From positions 1 to 64,000 of the forward strand of contig NZ_SPUM01000102.1 of the NCBI RefSeq assembly GCF_004614195.1: a stretch of 64,000 bases of DNA. Direction: 5' to 3'. The notes under the pieces are model-generated. The model had not been told where the DNA came from, ran no database searches, and saw nothing but the letters and a program-made list of their open reading frames with translations. Shown piece after piece: positions 52,071 to 61,091 of this stretch (position 1 is its first letter; every line of letters starts with the position of its first letter). The position numbers and the translations under genes are program-made. The DNA comes from Massilia horti (GTDB lineage: Bacteria > Pseudomonadota > Gammaproteobacteria > Burkholderiales > Burkholderiaceae_D).

Positions 52071-54821
52071 TCAGTCGTCAAGCGCTTCAACCGTATAGCG
52101 CCCGAAAGGGATGGTGCTGGTAAAACGCTCAGTTAATCCAGTAGCGTCGGTACGTCCCTCGAATGTGCGCCCATCTTCAGTGGTGATGCGATACCGCTGA
52201 TTCTTCATCGGTTCGTCGGTTCCCAGCCAACGCAGGATGGTTTGCTGATTGTGCGGTGCCCCGCTTGTAGGCAGCACCAGACCTGGCGGGGTGGCGCTCC
52301 CTGGTCGAATATGAGCAAAGTCCGACGATTTGATGGTGTGCGCGCCGCTACTTTGCTGGATGATGGTGCCACCACCAATATCCACTTGTGCGCCTTGCGT
52401 GACGAAGCGCACCTTGGGCGCCTGCAGCACGATTTCGTCGGCGGCGGTCAGTACGATGCGCTTGGCGGAGGTGGCCTCGATGTCGCCACCATGTGTTTGC
52501 ATTTCGAGCTTTCCACTGGCGGCGATCAGTTTGATGCCGAGCCGATGGGCGAACAGGCTGATACTGTCCGATACGCGCACAAGTAGTTTTTTGCCAACCG
52601 AAAGCTGGGTATTGCCGATACTGACCATATCGACATGGGTTTGCGCGCCTATTGCAATGTTGTCCTGGCTTGTCATTGCCACGCCTGCAGGCGCCGACAG
52701 CGCCACGACGGGTGCGCCACCGGAGCCCGTGCTGTCGTTTTCGGTATTGCTACCGGATTCCCACTGTTTCAGGTAGCCGATCAGTTGTTTGAGTTCCTTA
52801 TCGTCGGTGTCGTCTGCATGATGCGTCGTTGACAGCTCGGATAGGTGTTGCTGGACGCCCTGGAGCGCCTCGATCAAACCAATCAGTTCGTTGCGATCCA
52901 GCTGTTTGCCGCTGGCTTGCTGGCGCGCAACGGCGCTGATCAGCACGCCTTTCGCGCCGCGTACCGCAACGGCATGGTCACTGCGCAATTCCGCCCCTTC
53001 ACCGCGCGCCTCCCCTCTGCCATTCCTGCGGGGATGGGTAAGCCATCCCAAGTTCAATTCGCTATGGCCGTGCTGGGAAGACAATTGCGCATTAATCTGC
53101 CCCGGCGTGTCGTCCAGGCGCAGCTGGTTGTAGCGAGTGCCGTGCACTTCTTTGCTCTTGATACCGGCCAGGTACTTGTTCCCTGGCAGCGCTCCGGTAT
53201 GGCTGAACGAAGGAGGCTGGGCTGTTCCACCATAGACCCGCGACACAATAATCGGCTTGTCCGGGTCCCCGCCCAAGAAATCGACGATCACTTCATCACC
53301 GACACGGGGAAGAGTAATCGTCCCCCACTGATTGCTGGCCCATGTACTGGCTACACGTACCCATGCGGAGTCCCGGTCGCTGTCGCTGGCGCCCGCATCT
53401 TGCGCATGGCTGTGGTCTTCCGTCCTGGTGCCGGGAAAACGTACCTTGACCCGGCCAAGTTTGTCGCAATGCACTTCTTCACCGGCGGGGCCGACCACAA
53501 GCGCGCTTTGCAGTTGTGGGCGCGGCAAATCGGTGCGGGGATCGAAAGCGGGAACAATCGGAATGCCGCGACGCACGCAACAAAAGCGATTGGTGTAGCG
53601 CATGCCGCGCTCCTCGCTGGCTTGCTGTAGACCGTTAGTCGACTGCCGGTCATCCCACCGGTTAAGTGCAAACAGACGTAGTACCTGGTCGTTAATGGCC
53701 TTGGGCAGGTTGTTTTCTGCATCAACCTCCAGGCGGGTGACGATGAATTCTCGTTCGTTCGCGGGATGGGTGTCGATTTCACTATGACCACTCAAGGCTA
53801 TCCACTGCCCGACACACAAAGTGCGCACGCTGCCTTCGCCGTAAAAACACTTGGATTCGTATTCATGGCGCTTCATGCGCAATTCGCCAAGTTTCCGGTA
53901 ATCGTCGCCGTCCTCGCCCGCATGCGGCATGTCGATCAAGTAGTCATCGAGACTCACTGCGAACTGGTTGCCCATTGTCCCCTGATCAACGCAGGACGAG
54001 CTCGTGCTGGTCATTGGACGAGTTTGCATGTAATCCCAGCTTTGGCGGCCAACACTGCCCGGTTTGAGCGTGCGGACTGGACTCCACGTCATAATGGTGT
54101 CCTGTTCCTCCGTGCTGCCATCCTGGTGATACCGCACGGTGCCCGCGGCATTTCGCGGGAGCGTGAATGCGTCGTCGAACAGTACCAGGGCGTGGGCCGG
54201 CGTGTCCTGGCTTTGTCTCTGGCTGGCTTGCCCGGGCCGCATGAACCATGCGACGCCGCGCCGTTTCCATAAACGGCGCAGAAAGTCGGCGTCGGACTCA
54301 TTATGTTGCATGGTGAATTCACGCGCGGGATAGGTGCCGGTTACATGCGACCAGTCCACGTCGAGGGCTTTCGCCAACACCGGGTTGTTTTGGCGCCACT
54401 CATCCAGAATGACCTGGGTGATATCCAGTTCATTCAGCTTGCGGAAGACTCGAGTGTTGATGCGGTGCTCCATCAGGGCTAACGCATCGCGCACCACCAG
54501 TTCGTAAGTCGCCAGGCCGCCATCGCTCTGGCCGGCGGCCACTTGCGCCACAATGCCGCAAACCGCGCGTATGTCGCCGCAATCCGTTACGAACTGGAGT
54601 TCAGCCGGCAGTGCGATGAATTCCTTCAAGGAAAGATCGGCCTGTGTCGATACGCAGAGAATCCGGTATTCCAGCCCGCCGCATATCGCTTCACTTCCCG
54701 TAACACGTTTGACGAGCAAAACATCGTCCAGCACCCGCTGTTCTTGCGACAGCCGCAAACGAATCGGCCGGTTTGCCTCGGACAAACCGGCGAATCTCCC
54801 TGTCAAATCATGCAGGTTCAT
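52071..54821 (-). CDS. vgrG: T6SS spike protein VgrG
   Basis: A 916-residue VgrG. The Vgr core (gp27/gp5-like) covers about residues 1-550 with AREFTMQHNESDADFLRR and the OB-fold strand WGTITLPRVGDEVIVDFLGGDPD. A DUF2345 beta-helix follows (about 640-790), and a C-terminal Gly/Thr-rich domain (TTEDGRTFEGRTDATGLTERF) may receive cargo. It is 37 bases ahead of the effector gene, its likely cargo. Confidence 0.93.
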   Translation of the reverse strand: MNLHDLTGRFAGLSEANRPIRLRLSQEQRVLDDVLLVKRVTGSEAICGGLEYRILCVSTQADLSLKEFIALPAELQFVTDCGDIRAVCGIVAQVAAGQSDGGLATYELVVRDALALMEHRINTRVFRKLNELDITQVILDEWRQNNPVLAKALDVDWSHVTGTYPAREFTMQHNESDADFLRRLWKRRGVAWFMRPGQASQRQSQDTPAHALVLFDDAFTLPRNAAGTVRYHQDGSTEEQDTIMTWSPVRTLKPGSVGRQSWDYMQTRPMTSTSSSCVDQGTMGNQFAVSLDDYLIDMPHAGEDGDDYRKLGELRMKRHEYESKCFYGEGSVRTLCVGQWIALSGHSEIDTHPANEREFIVTRLEVDAENNLPKAINDQVLRLFALNRWDDRQSTNGLQQASEERGMRYTNRFCCVRRGIPIVPAFDPRTDLPRPQLQSALVVGPAGEEVHCDKLGRVKVRFPGTRTEDHSHAQDAGASDSDRDSAWVRVASTWASNQWGTITLPRVGDEVIVDFLGGDPDKPIIVSRVYGGTAQPPSFSHTGALPGNKYLAGIKSKEVHGTRYNQLRLDDTPGQINAQLSSQHGHSELNLGWLTHPRRNGRGEARGEGAELRSDHAVAVRGAKGVLISAVARQQASGKQLDRNELIGLIEALQGVQQHLSELSTTHHADDTDDKELKQLIGYLKQWESGSNTENDSTGSGGAPVVALSAPAGVAMTSQDNIAIGAQTHVDMVSIGNTQLSVGKKLLVRVSDSISLFAHRLGIKLIAASGKLEMQTHGGDIEATSAKRIVLTAADEIVLQAPKVRFVTQGAQVDIGGGTIIQQSSGAHTIKSSDFAHIRPGSATPPGLVLPTSGAPHNQQTILRWLGTDEPMKNQRYRITTEDGRTFEGRTDATGLTERFTSTIPFGRYTVEALDD

Positions 54822-55023
54822 GCAAACTTGCCTTTCTGGTCGGCAAGCGATTTTGTTGCATTACGCTGCACGGCATTTGTGAGCATTCGGCCCTCCGATA
54901 GCATGTCTGGAGATACCTGTTCTGGTGGCGCTTTCCAAAGATCAATGGTACGAACCTAAAGCATCACTCTGTTTGATACCGATCAAGTCTTTCACCGTGC
55001 GTACATCTTGATTTCATCCATAT

Positions 55024-56109
55024 TTACATCGCATGAATGTCATACCGCACATCATTGCGGTCCTGCGTCTGTGGCCCTGTGACCAGGTAGGTATCCCATC
55101 CCAAACGGCCGACTGTGCCATCGTCCGTAAACGACACTCCATGCACATCTGCCGCGCGCAGCACCAGTTCCACCTCATATTCAAGCGACACGCCGGTAAA
55201 CATCGTCAGCATGCTCTTTAATGCGCGCGCAGCCAGCCCGACTGGCAGGAAGGCATCGAAGCTGGCGTAGTCGAGCGGCCCGATCACCAGGCGCAAGCGA
55301 AGGTCACGCTGCCATACGCGCGCGCCTGCCAGCGCCGCGCCGCCCAGCGTGGCATTTGTGCCGCCGAGTATCGTCTGCTGCTCGGGCGGCACGTCGTACC
55401 AGCAACCGATGAATTGCTCGGCCTTCACCGGCTGGCCAAAATAGTCGGACAGCATTCGCGCGATCTGTACCGCGGATGCCGGCCGGTGCCGGATCGAAGC
55501 AGCAAAGTAGCCCATTGATTCGTCCAGCAGCATGCCTTCCTGCGGGTCCGCGAGACGCTTGCGCAACGACTCGTTGCCAAGACCGCCGAGCGCGAGCAGC
55601 AGCGGCAGGAAGGCATCCTTGCCATCGACCTGGTACTTGAACGCCAGCCGGTACTTTCGCCAGGCTTCGTAAAACAGCGCCAGCGAACGGTTCGAAAACG
55701 TATCCAGAAACGCCCGCGGACCTTCGTCCCTTTGGTACTGCTCGTATTCAGCAATCCGCTCTGTGTAATGTGCCGGCAGTACGCCGATGCCGCCCAACAA
55801 TCCCATGAAGGCAGGCGTAATGCGAGTGTATTTGAACGTGGCCGATTTCATCGCCGCGTCGAGCGAACCTGGATCGACGTGAATGCCGTCTGGCTCGGTG
55901 TGGATGGCCTCGATCTGGCTGGCCGGGAAAGTGAGCGACGTCGAATTCCGGAAGCGCAAAAAATTATGCACCACGGCCTGTTCGGGCACGCCATGACGCT
56001 TGAGCCAGAGTTCGAGCAGACGCACGGCTTGAAAGAATTCGAAGCGGTACGGTTCCCTGAACAGTCGCTCAATTACAGCAGGCTCAAATTGCCGCTTTTT
56101 GGCGCGCAT
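55024..56109 (-). CDS. tssG: T6SS baseplate protein TssG
   Basis: A 361-residue TssG (ImpH/VasB). RLFREPYRFEFFQAVRLLEL and the later RHRPASAVQIARMLSDYFGQPV are family signatures. It joins TssF, TssE and TssK in the baseplate wedge. It overlaps the tssF stop by 37 bases and is separated from vgrG by a 202-base gap that holds no clear gene. Confidence 0.92.
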   Translation of the reverse strand: MRAKKRQFEPAVIERLFREPYRFEFFQAVRLLELWLKRHGVPEQAVVHNFLRFRNSTSLTFPASQIEAIHTEPDGIHVDPGSLDAAMKSATFKYTRITPAFMGLLGGIGVLPAHYTERIAEYEQYQRDEGPRAFLDTFSNRSLALFYEAWRKYRLAFKYQVDGKDAFLPLLLALGGLGNESLRKRLADPQEGMLLDESMGYFAASIRHRPASAVQIARMLSDYFGQPVKAEQFIGCWYDVPPEQQTILGGTNATLGGAALAGARVWQRDLRLRLVIGPLDYASFDAFLPVGLAARALKSMLTMFTGVSLEYEVELVLRAADVHGVSFTDDGTVGRLGWDTYLVTGPQTQDRNDVRYDIHAM

Positions 56110-57914
56110 TTCAATATCTCTTCTCCGGTTTTACTCGACACGAGCACCAGTTGGGTAAAGCTGTTGGCGTGCACGTACAATGCCAGGAACTGTTCGATGA
56201 CGTAGGCGAAAGCATGAATGCCGCTACCCACGAAGGCTTCCTCCTCGATGGTCAGGCGCACTTCGACACCACGAACCAGGCAGGCAAACGGGTTCCCGGG
56301 CAGCCAGGCGGTGGCTGGGATTTGAGCGATGGCCGCAATGCCGCTGATTTGGCGCTGCGACGCGGGTGAGCGCGGCAAATCATATAAGGCCAGCATCTCG
56401 CGGAAGGCATCCACCCCGCCGCCCGTCAATGACAGGTGGTTCAGCGACAGTTGGGAAATCAGGCGCCAATGCGCGCCGTGCCCTTGTTCAAAGCGATGCG
56501 CCGCGGTCGGCTTGCGCAGAAAGCTGATCGAACTCACTCCGGAGCTTCCTGCGAGGAACAGGTCGCCGCCGCGCTGACCGTAGGGCAGCACCGTCGGCAA
56601 ATCGCGATTCGTGCACGTCAGCTCCAGGCTGAGCGTGCACGCCTCGACCTCGGCCGGGTCGAAATCGATATCAACGATTGAAATCTGCGTCTCGAAACCA
56701 GGACTCTTCTCGGCCAGGCTTTGGTAGCGCCGCATGGCCCAGTAGTGCCCGCTCTGCTCCGGCGTCTGGGCGTGCTTGAGGGAATAGAATGGCCGGAACT
56801 GGGTGACTGATTCACCTTGCGGCGTTTGCCGTACGAGTGTGACCGAATCGATCGAGTGGACTTCGTAGGCAAAGGCGCGGCGTGCATCAGCCAGCACAGG
56901 ATAGCTGGCGGTAGTGTACGTTAGCCGGATCGGCTCGCCACGCTGGCGGAACAAGTTGACAACGGGCGTACATGCCAGCAGCAGATTATTGGTCGACAGC
57001 GTGCCGAGCATGCGCGCGATGTTCGAATCGGTCCGCATTCCCGACATTGCCAGGTGCAGTGTCACCGACTTCGCGCCGGGTAGCGCGCTGCAAAGCGCCG
57101 CAAGGTCTATATCGAAGAAATTGAATTTCTCAGGAAAGCAGAAATATTCTGTCAGCAGACGGTAGGCGGCATGTGAACGGTCCGGAAAATCGATCAGCGA
57201 TTCGTCTTCATTGAAACCCACGGGGCTGACCGGATTGGCGGACAGTTCGAGCCAACGCCGGCTGCCTTCCGCCTCTACATAGGCGGCCACGGTACGCATG
57301 AACAGCGCGTCGCGCAACGCGGCGCAGAATGACGGTTCGCCGTCGATAAAGACGCGCAGTTTCGACAAGCCCAGTTGCCCTACCGAGCCTTGCCCGGCGG
57401 TGCTCGAGATCGTCAGGTCCAGGCTTGACGTCGCGCCCACCGGTGGCCGAATTGACGCCGGAGTATCCATGATTGCGGCGAACGACGCACTGGTAAGCGC
57501 CAGTGGCGCCACGGTCACCGGGTAGGCTGTACGAAAAATGCAATCCGTCCCGCGCACCGGACGCGTAGTCAGTTTTGTGCCACGCGCGATGACGCTCACG
57601 CCGGTCTTCTGGGCGTCCTCGCTATTTGTCTCCAGGCGCGCAATCGAACATGAGGGAAATGGCCGCAGGTAGTGCGGATACAGCACCTCGAACAGCGCTT
57701 CGGTAAATTCAGGGTAGTCGTCGTCGAGTCGTTTGGCGATGCGCGAGTTAAGCAGGGCAAACGCTTCGATCATTCGCTCGACATGTGGATCTTCGCACAC
57801 CTCGCCGCTGATCAGCATTCGGCCCGCAATCTTGGGATAGCGTTCGGCGAACTCCCGCAGATTGCGCCGCAAGAATCCCAATTCCCTTTCGTAGTAAGGT
57901 AAGAGATCTTCCAA
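56073..57914 (-). CDS. tssF: T6SS baseplate protein TssF
   Basis: A 613-residue TssF (ImpG/VasA). It begins EDLLPYYERELGFLRRNLREFAERYPKIAGRM with FPSCSIARLE and FRTAYPVTVAP later. The start is TTG 57914, two bases beyond the tssE stop; GGAGG sits six bases upstream, so this non-ATG start is well supported. Confidence 0.94.
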   Translation of the reverse strand: MEDLLPYYERELGFLRRNLREFAERYPKIAGRMLISGEVCEDPHVERMIEAFALLNSRIAKRLDDDYPEFTEALFEVLYPHYLRPFPSCSIARLETNSEDAQKTGVSVIARGTKLTTRPVRGTDCIFRTAYPVTVAPLALTSASFAAIMDTPASIRPPVGATSSLDLTISSTAGQGSVGQLGLSKLRVFIDGEPSFCAALRDALFMRTVAAYVEAEGSRRWLELSANPVSPVGFNEDESLIDFPDRSHAAYRLLTEYFCFPEKFNFFDIDLAALCSALPGAKSVTLHLAMSGMRTDSNIARMLGTLSTNNLLLACTPVVNLFRQRGEPIRLTYTTASYPVLADARRAFAYEVHSIDSVTLVRQTPQGESVTQFRPFYSLKHAQTPEQSGHYWAMRRYQSLAEKSPGFETQISIVDIDFDPAEVEACTLSLELTCTNRDLPTVLPYGQRGGDLFLAGSSGVSSISFLRKPTAAHRFEQGHGAHWRLISQLSLNHLSLTGGGVDAFREMLALYDLPRSPASQRQISGIAAIAQIPATAWLPGNPFACLVRGVEVRLTIEEEAFVGSGIHAFAYVIEQFLALYVHANSFTQLVLVSSKTGEEILKCAPKSGNLSLL

Positions 57915-57916
57915 AC

Positions 57917-58405
57917 TCAGCCTCCCCCAGACGCCGCGCGGCTTGCCTTGCTGATGCTGTATCGGAGGGTCGATGGTTGCAGGACCGCGTCGAAGTTGAC
58001 TGATTCTTGAAGAATGTTGACGACCAGGAGCGCCTTGATTGAAAAATTGAGGCGGTTGACGACGTCCTCGCGCACGTCGAGCTGGACCTTGACATTGCGT
58101 AGGCGCGGCTCGTGGCGGCTAATGGCCTTTTGGATGCATTGGCAGATGTATGCGCGATCGTCGGGGCTGGAAATCGAGCGGTCTGCAAAATCGTTCAAAC
58201 CGTAGGTCACAATCGAGAGACTGCATTCCGGGAAATCCTTCAGCAACTCTTCCGGGATCGGTGAACGGGTATTGAGCAGCGCTTCGAGGTCGCGCACCAC
58301 CGAGTCTTTCATATCCTCGGCCGATACGCGCGACACGGTTGCGCTCGTGGAACCGTGCACCGGTACATCCAGCAAGCGGTCAAACAATCCGCGCGTCAGA
58401 CTCAT
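57917..58405 (-). CDS. tssE: T6SS baseplate protein TssE (gp25-like)
   Basis: A 162-residue TssE, homologue of phage T4 gp25, the polymerisation nucleus for the sheath. The gp25-like core contains FPECSLSIVTYGLNDFADRS and the conserved helix DDRAYICQCIQKAISRHEPRLRNV. ATG 58405 (MSLTRGLFDRLL) is used; the frame continues to 58471. It is the first gene of the tssE-F-G row and divergent from tssK across a 185-base gap. Confidence 0.9.
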   Translation of the reverse strand: MSLTRGLFDRLLDVPVHGSTSATVSRVSAEDMKDSVVRDLEALLNTRSPIPEELLKDFPECSLSIVTYGLNDFADRSISSPDDRAYICQCIQKAISRHEPRLRNVKVQLDVREDVVNRLNFSIKALLVVNILQESVNFDAVLQPSTLRYSISKASRAASGGG

Positions 58406-58590
58406 CGCCCCCTCCGTACTGGACGTTATTACCGACTTTAGGGAAGAGGTAGCCAAAAAGCAATCGGACATTTCCTACGTTGTGCAATAAAGACATCGCG
58501 CGACGTTTAGATGCCAAACCCGCCCAGCAGTGTTATTGTTTATTTAATTAGCGTCGAGTCGACACAAGACCGAAGAGGGATGCCTGCGAC

Positions 58591-59928
58591 ATGACCAGCA
58601 AAGTTCTCTGGGGCGAAGGGCTATTCCTGCGTCCCCAGCATTTCCAGCAGCAGGACCAGTACCACGAACACCGCCTATACCAGAGCGTCAAGCTGATTCA
58701 CCCGTATGCATGGGGCGTGAATCAGCTGAAGGTCGACCAGGAAGCACTAGCCAGCAACATGCTGCGTGTCCTCGCCCTTTCCGTGCGCTTCCAGGATGGC
58801 GAGCTGTACGACGCACCGGAAGCCGACGAACTGCCGGATACGATCGACCTGAGCCAGCTGCAGCAGTCGCAACAGAGCGTTACCTACTATGTCGCCCTCC
58901 CCGCGTTCAAATCGTTCGGCGGCAATTTTGTCCCTCCGGGCCAGGCCACGAATGCTGCCCGATTCGTTCAGGCCAACCAGGACACGCCCGATCTTTTCAC
59001 CAACGCGGTTCAGGCGCAGCTGGCATATTTGAAGAAAAAAGCACGGCTGGTCGCTGAGTTTGAATCGCGCGATTCCTTCGTCCATTTTCCACTGCTGCGC
59101 GTGCGCCGTACGGCCACCGGTGGCTTTGAACTGGACGAGTCTTTCATTGCGCCGAGCGTATCGGTCGGCGCCGCACCCTTGCTGTTCCAGCAGCTGCGCA
59201 GCCTGCTAGACGCCCTGCAGGCAAAAGTCAGCGCGCTTTACGACCGCCACCGGGAGCCAAGCCGTAATGCGATCGAGTTTCACTCTGGGGACATGTCTTC
59301 GTTCTGGCTGCTGCATGCGGCCAGCTCTGCCTATGCGCTGCTGGCGCACCATTTTCACCATCCTGACCTGCATCCCGAGCGATTACACCAGCAACTGATG
59401 GGTGTAGCCGGCAGCCTGATGACATTTTCGCGGACCTGGACCCTGGCCGACCTGCCGGTCTACCAGCATAACGATCCGGGGCCCGGGTTCAGCAAGCTTT
59501 ACCTGATTATTCGCGAACTGTTGAACACTGTTATCTCGACCAAATACTTCGCTATTGCACTTACGCAGGTCAGGGCCTCGTACTATATCGGCAAGCTCGA
59601 CTCGGACAAGATCGATGAGAGTACGACTTTCTACATTGCGGTTTCTGCCAACGTCCCCGCACTGGAACTTGTCGACCTGGTGCCGCTTCGTTTCAAGGTC
59701 GGCGCACCCGACGATGTCGAAAAATTCGTGCTCGCGGCATTGCCCGGGGTGCGGCTTCAGTACGCCCCACAATTGCCGGCGGCGGTCCCGATTCGTCCCG
59801 ACACCTGCTACTTCATGTTGGAAAAGGGCCCGATGTACGAGCGCATGTGCCAGGCGCAGTCGATATCGATCTACGTCCCCACTGGCGTACAGGACCTGAA
59901 GCTGGAACTGGTGGCTGTCATCAATTGA
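58591..59928 (+). CDS. tssK: T6SS baseplate protein TssK
   Basis: A 445-residue TssK, the trimeric adaptor linking baseplate to membrane complex. The N-terminus VLWGEGLFLRPQHFQQQDQYHEHRL is diagnostic, and the C-terminal PIRPDTCYFMLEKGPMYERM region matches the family. It is alone on the plus strand; TssL and TssM, which commonly follow it, are absent. Confidence 0.94.
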   Translation: MTSKVLWGEGLFLRPQHFQQQDQYHEHRLYQSVKLIHPYAWGVNQLKVDQEALASNMLRVLALSVRFQDGELYDAPEADELPDTIDLSQLQQSQQSVTYYVALPAFKSFGGNFVPPGQATNAARFVQANQDTPDLFTNAVQAQLAYLKKKARLVAEFESRDSFVHFPLLRVRRTATGGFELDESFIAPSVSVGAAPLLFQQLRSLLDALQAKVSALYDRHREPSRNAIEFHSGDMSSFWLLHAASSAYALLAHHFHHPDLHPERLHQQLMGVAGSLMTFSRTWTLADLPVYQHNDPGPGFSKLYLIIRELLNTVISTKYFAIALTQVRASYYIGKLDSDKIDESTTFYIAVSANVPALELVDLVPLRFKVGAPDDVEKFVLAALPGVRLQYAPQLPAAVPIRPDTCYFMLEKGPMYERMCQAQSISIYVPTGVQDLKLELVAVIN

Positions 59929-59961
59929 CCTGCCCAGCGGCTAAAACAGCTTCAGCAGCTG

Positions 59962-60258
59962 TCAGTCGGCATCAATTGTCTGGCACACAAAGCTCTGTGA
60001 GGCCACCAACCGAGGCGGTGGGCTGCACTTGCAGATGCACAGATCGTTACTCAGCGCCACCTCTTTGCCGTCGACTGTATCGGAGAGGCGCGGCCCATCG
60101 AGCCTGATGACGCCAGCCGAATGGCACGCCGGGCAGTCTACCGGATCACCTTCCAGGGCCACCCGGGCATCGTTGATCCACCTGTCGGAACTGGCCGCCG
60201 TGACCTTGCCGTTTGCGGTGGTCGTTGCGCCCTCGGTAATGACGAATCTCTCTATCAT
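59962..60258 (-). CDS. PAAR-domain protein (2), with N-terminal extension
   Basis: A 98-residue PAAR-type protein: RFVITEGATTTANGKVTAAS, VALEGDPVDCPAC, DGKEVALSNDLCICKC. The DPVDCPACHSAGVI and CICKC cysteines suggest a metal-binding tip. Convergent with tssK. It differs from the PAAR at 48558, so the organism has at least two spike tips. No effector domain is fused. Confidence 0.85.
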   Translation of the reverse strand: MIERFVITEGATTTANGKVTAASSDRWINDARVALEGDPVDCPACHSAGVIRLDGPRLSDTVDGKEVALSNDLCICKCSPPPRLVASQSFVCQTIDAD

Positions 60259-60358
60259 GGCCTACCCTTTCTTGGAGAAAATAAGTCCGCAGCGACTTAT
60301 CTTTCCAATCTAGACAGGGATTAGGACAATATCTTTGAGATAGCGCAAAGATAGATGA

Positions 60359-60387
60359 GCTTGGCTGGTTTGCTCGTCCAGCCAAGC
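60359..60387. terminator. Hairpin downstream of the cohesin gene
   Basis: GCTTGGCTGG and CCAGCCAAGC form a perfect 10-base-pair stem with a 9-base loop. It lies 55 bases past the cohesin gene stop and 100 bases before the PAAR gene start. An adjoining imperfect stem around 60396-60424 (GGGCC...GCCCGGG) could extend it. No strong T-tract is visible, so terminator function is moderate. Confidence 0.45.
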
Positions 60388-60441
60388 CCGATGCTAAACC
60401 GGGCCGCGGAGGCAGCCCGGGTTTCGTTCAACCGCCCTGCG

Positions 60442-61011
60442 TCAAACCCGCCGGCGGCGCAGCGCGGCAGCGCCAATCACGCCGACGCCCAGCAACAGAT
60501 ACGTTGCAGGCTCGGGCACGGCCGTGGCCCCCGTGATCTGCAACGGCGTTGTTTGGACGGTCACAGCGATATCGTTCATTCCGCTGTCGAGGAACATCAC
60601 ATCGGAGAACCCCAGCTGCGCGCTGCCGGTTCCCAGCGTCTCGAAAATAATGTGCGCCAGGTTACCGTTGCCGGAAGCGCCCGGCAACGCACCGATCAGC
60701 GTATTAAACACGAACGAGATGGTGCCGGTCGCATTGTCGATCTCCCCCGTGTCACCGAAGGTCGTACCAGCGGTGGCCAGGAAACCGCCTTCGGTAATCG
60801 AACTGACGCGCAGCAGGTTCGGGTCGAACGTTAGCGAGAACTGGTAGGTGTACAGGTCCGAAATGTCCGAGATCATCACGGCGAGGTCCACCATCGAACC
60901 CACTACGGCCGGGGACGGCGTGGCAACGGTGGACAGGGTGGGCGATGCGGACACCTGGGTGCAGGCAAAGCACAGCAATGCGGCTCCAAGATATTTCTTC
61001 AAATCAAACAT
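60442..61011 (-). CDS. Cohesin-domain PEP-CTERM protein
   Basis: A 189-residue exoprotein. Signal peptide about 1-24 (ACTQVSA), then a cohesin-type domain of about 135 residues: VVGSMVDLAVMISDISDLYTYQFSLTFDP, later GNLAHIIFETLGTGSAQLGFSDVMFLD. The C-terminal PEP-CTERM signal is VPEPATYLLLGVGVIGAAAL then RRRRV. AAGGAG stands upstream of ATG 61011. It lies immediately downstream of the dockerin-bearing metallopeptidase. Cohesin modules bind dockerins; binding here is inferred. Confidence 0.88.
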   Translation of the reverse strand: MFDLKKYLGAALLCFACTQVSASPTLSTVATPSPAVVGSMVDLAVMISDISDLYTYQFSLTFDPNLLRVSSITEGGFLATAGTTFGDTGEIDNATGTISFVFNTLIGALPGASGNGNLAHIIFETLGTGSAQLGFSDVMFLDSGMNDIAVTVQTTPLQITGATAVPEPATYLLLGVGVIGAAALRRRRV

Positions 61012-61091
61012 CTGTTTTCTCCTTGCCCCATGGGGGCTTGCTAAATGGCGATTGCCGACCAGATGAAACCACCCGGCCGGCCGTAGAGCGA

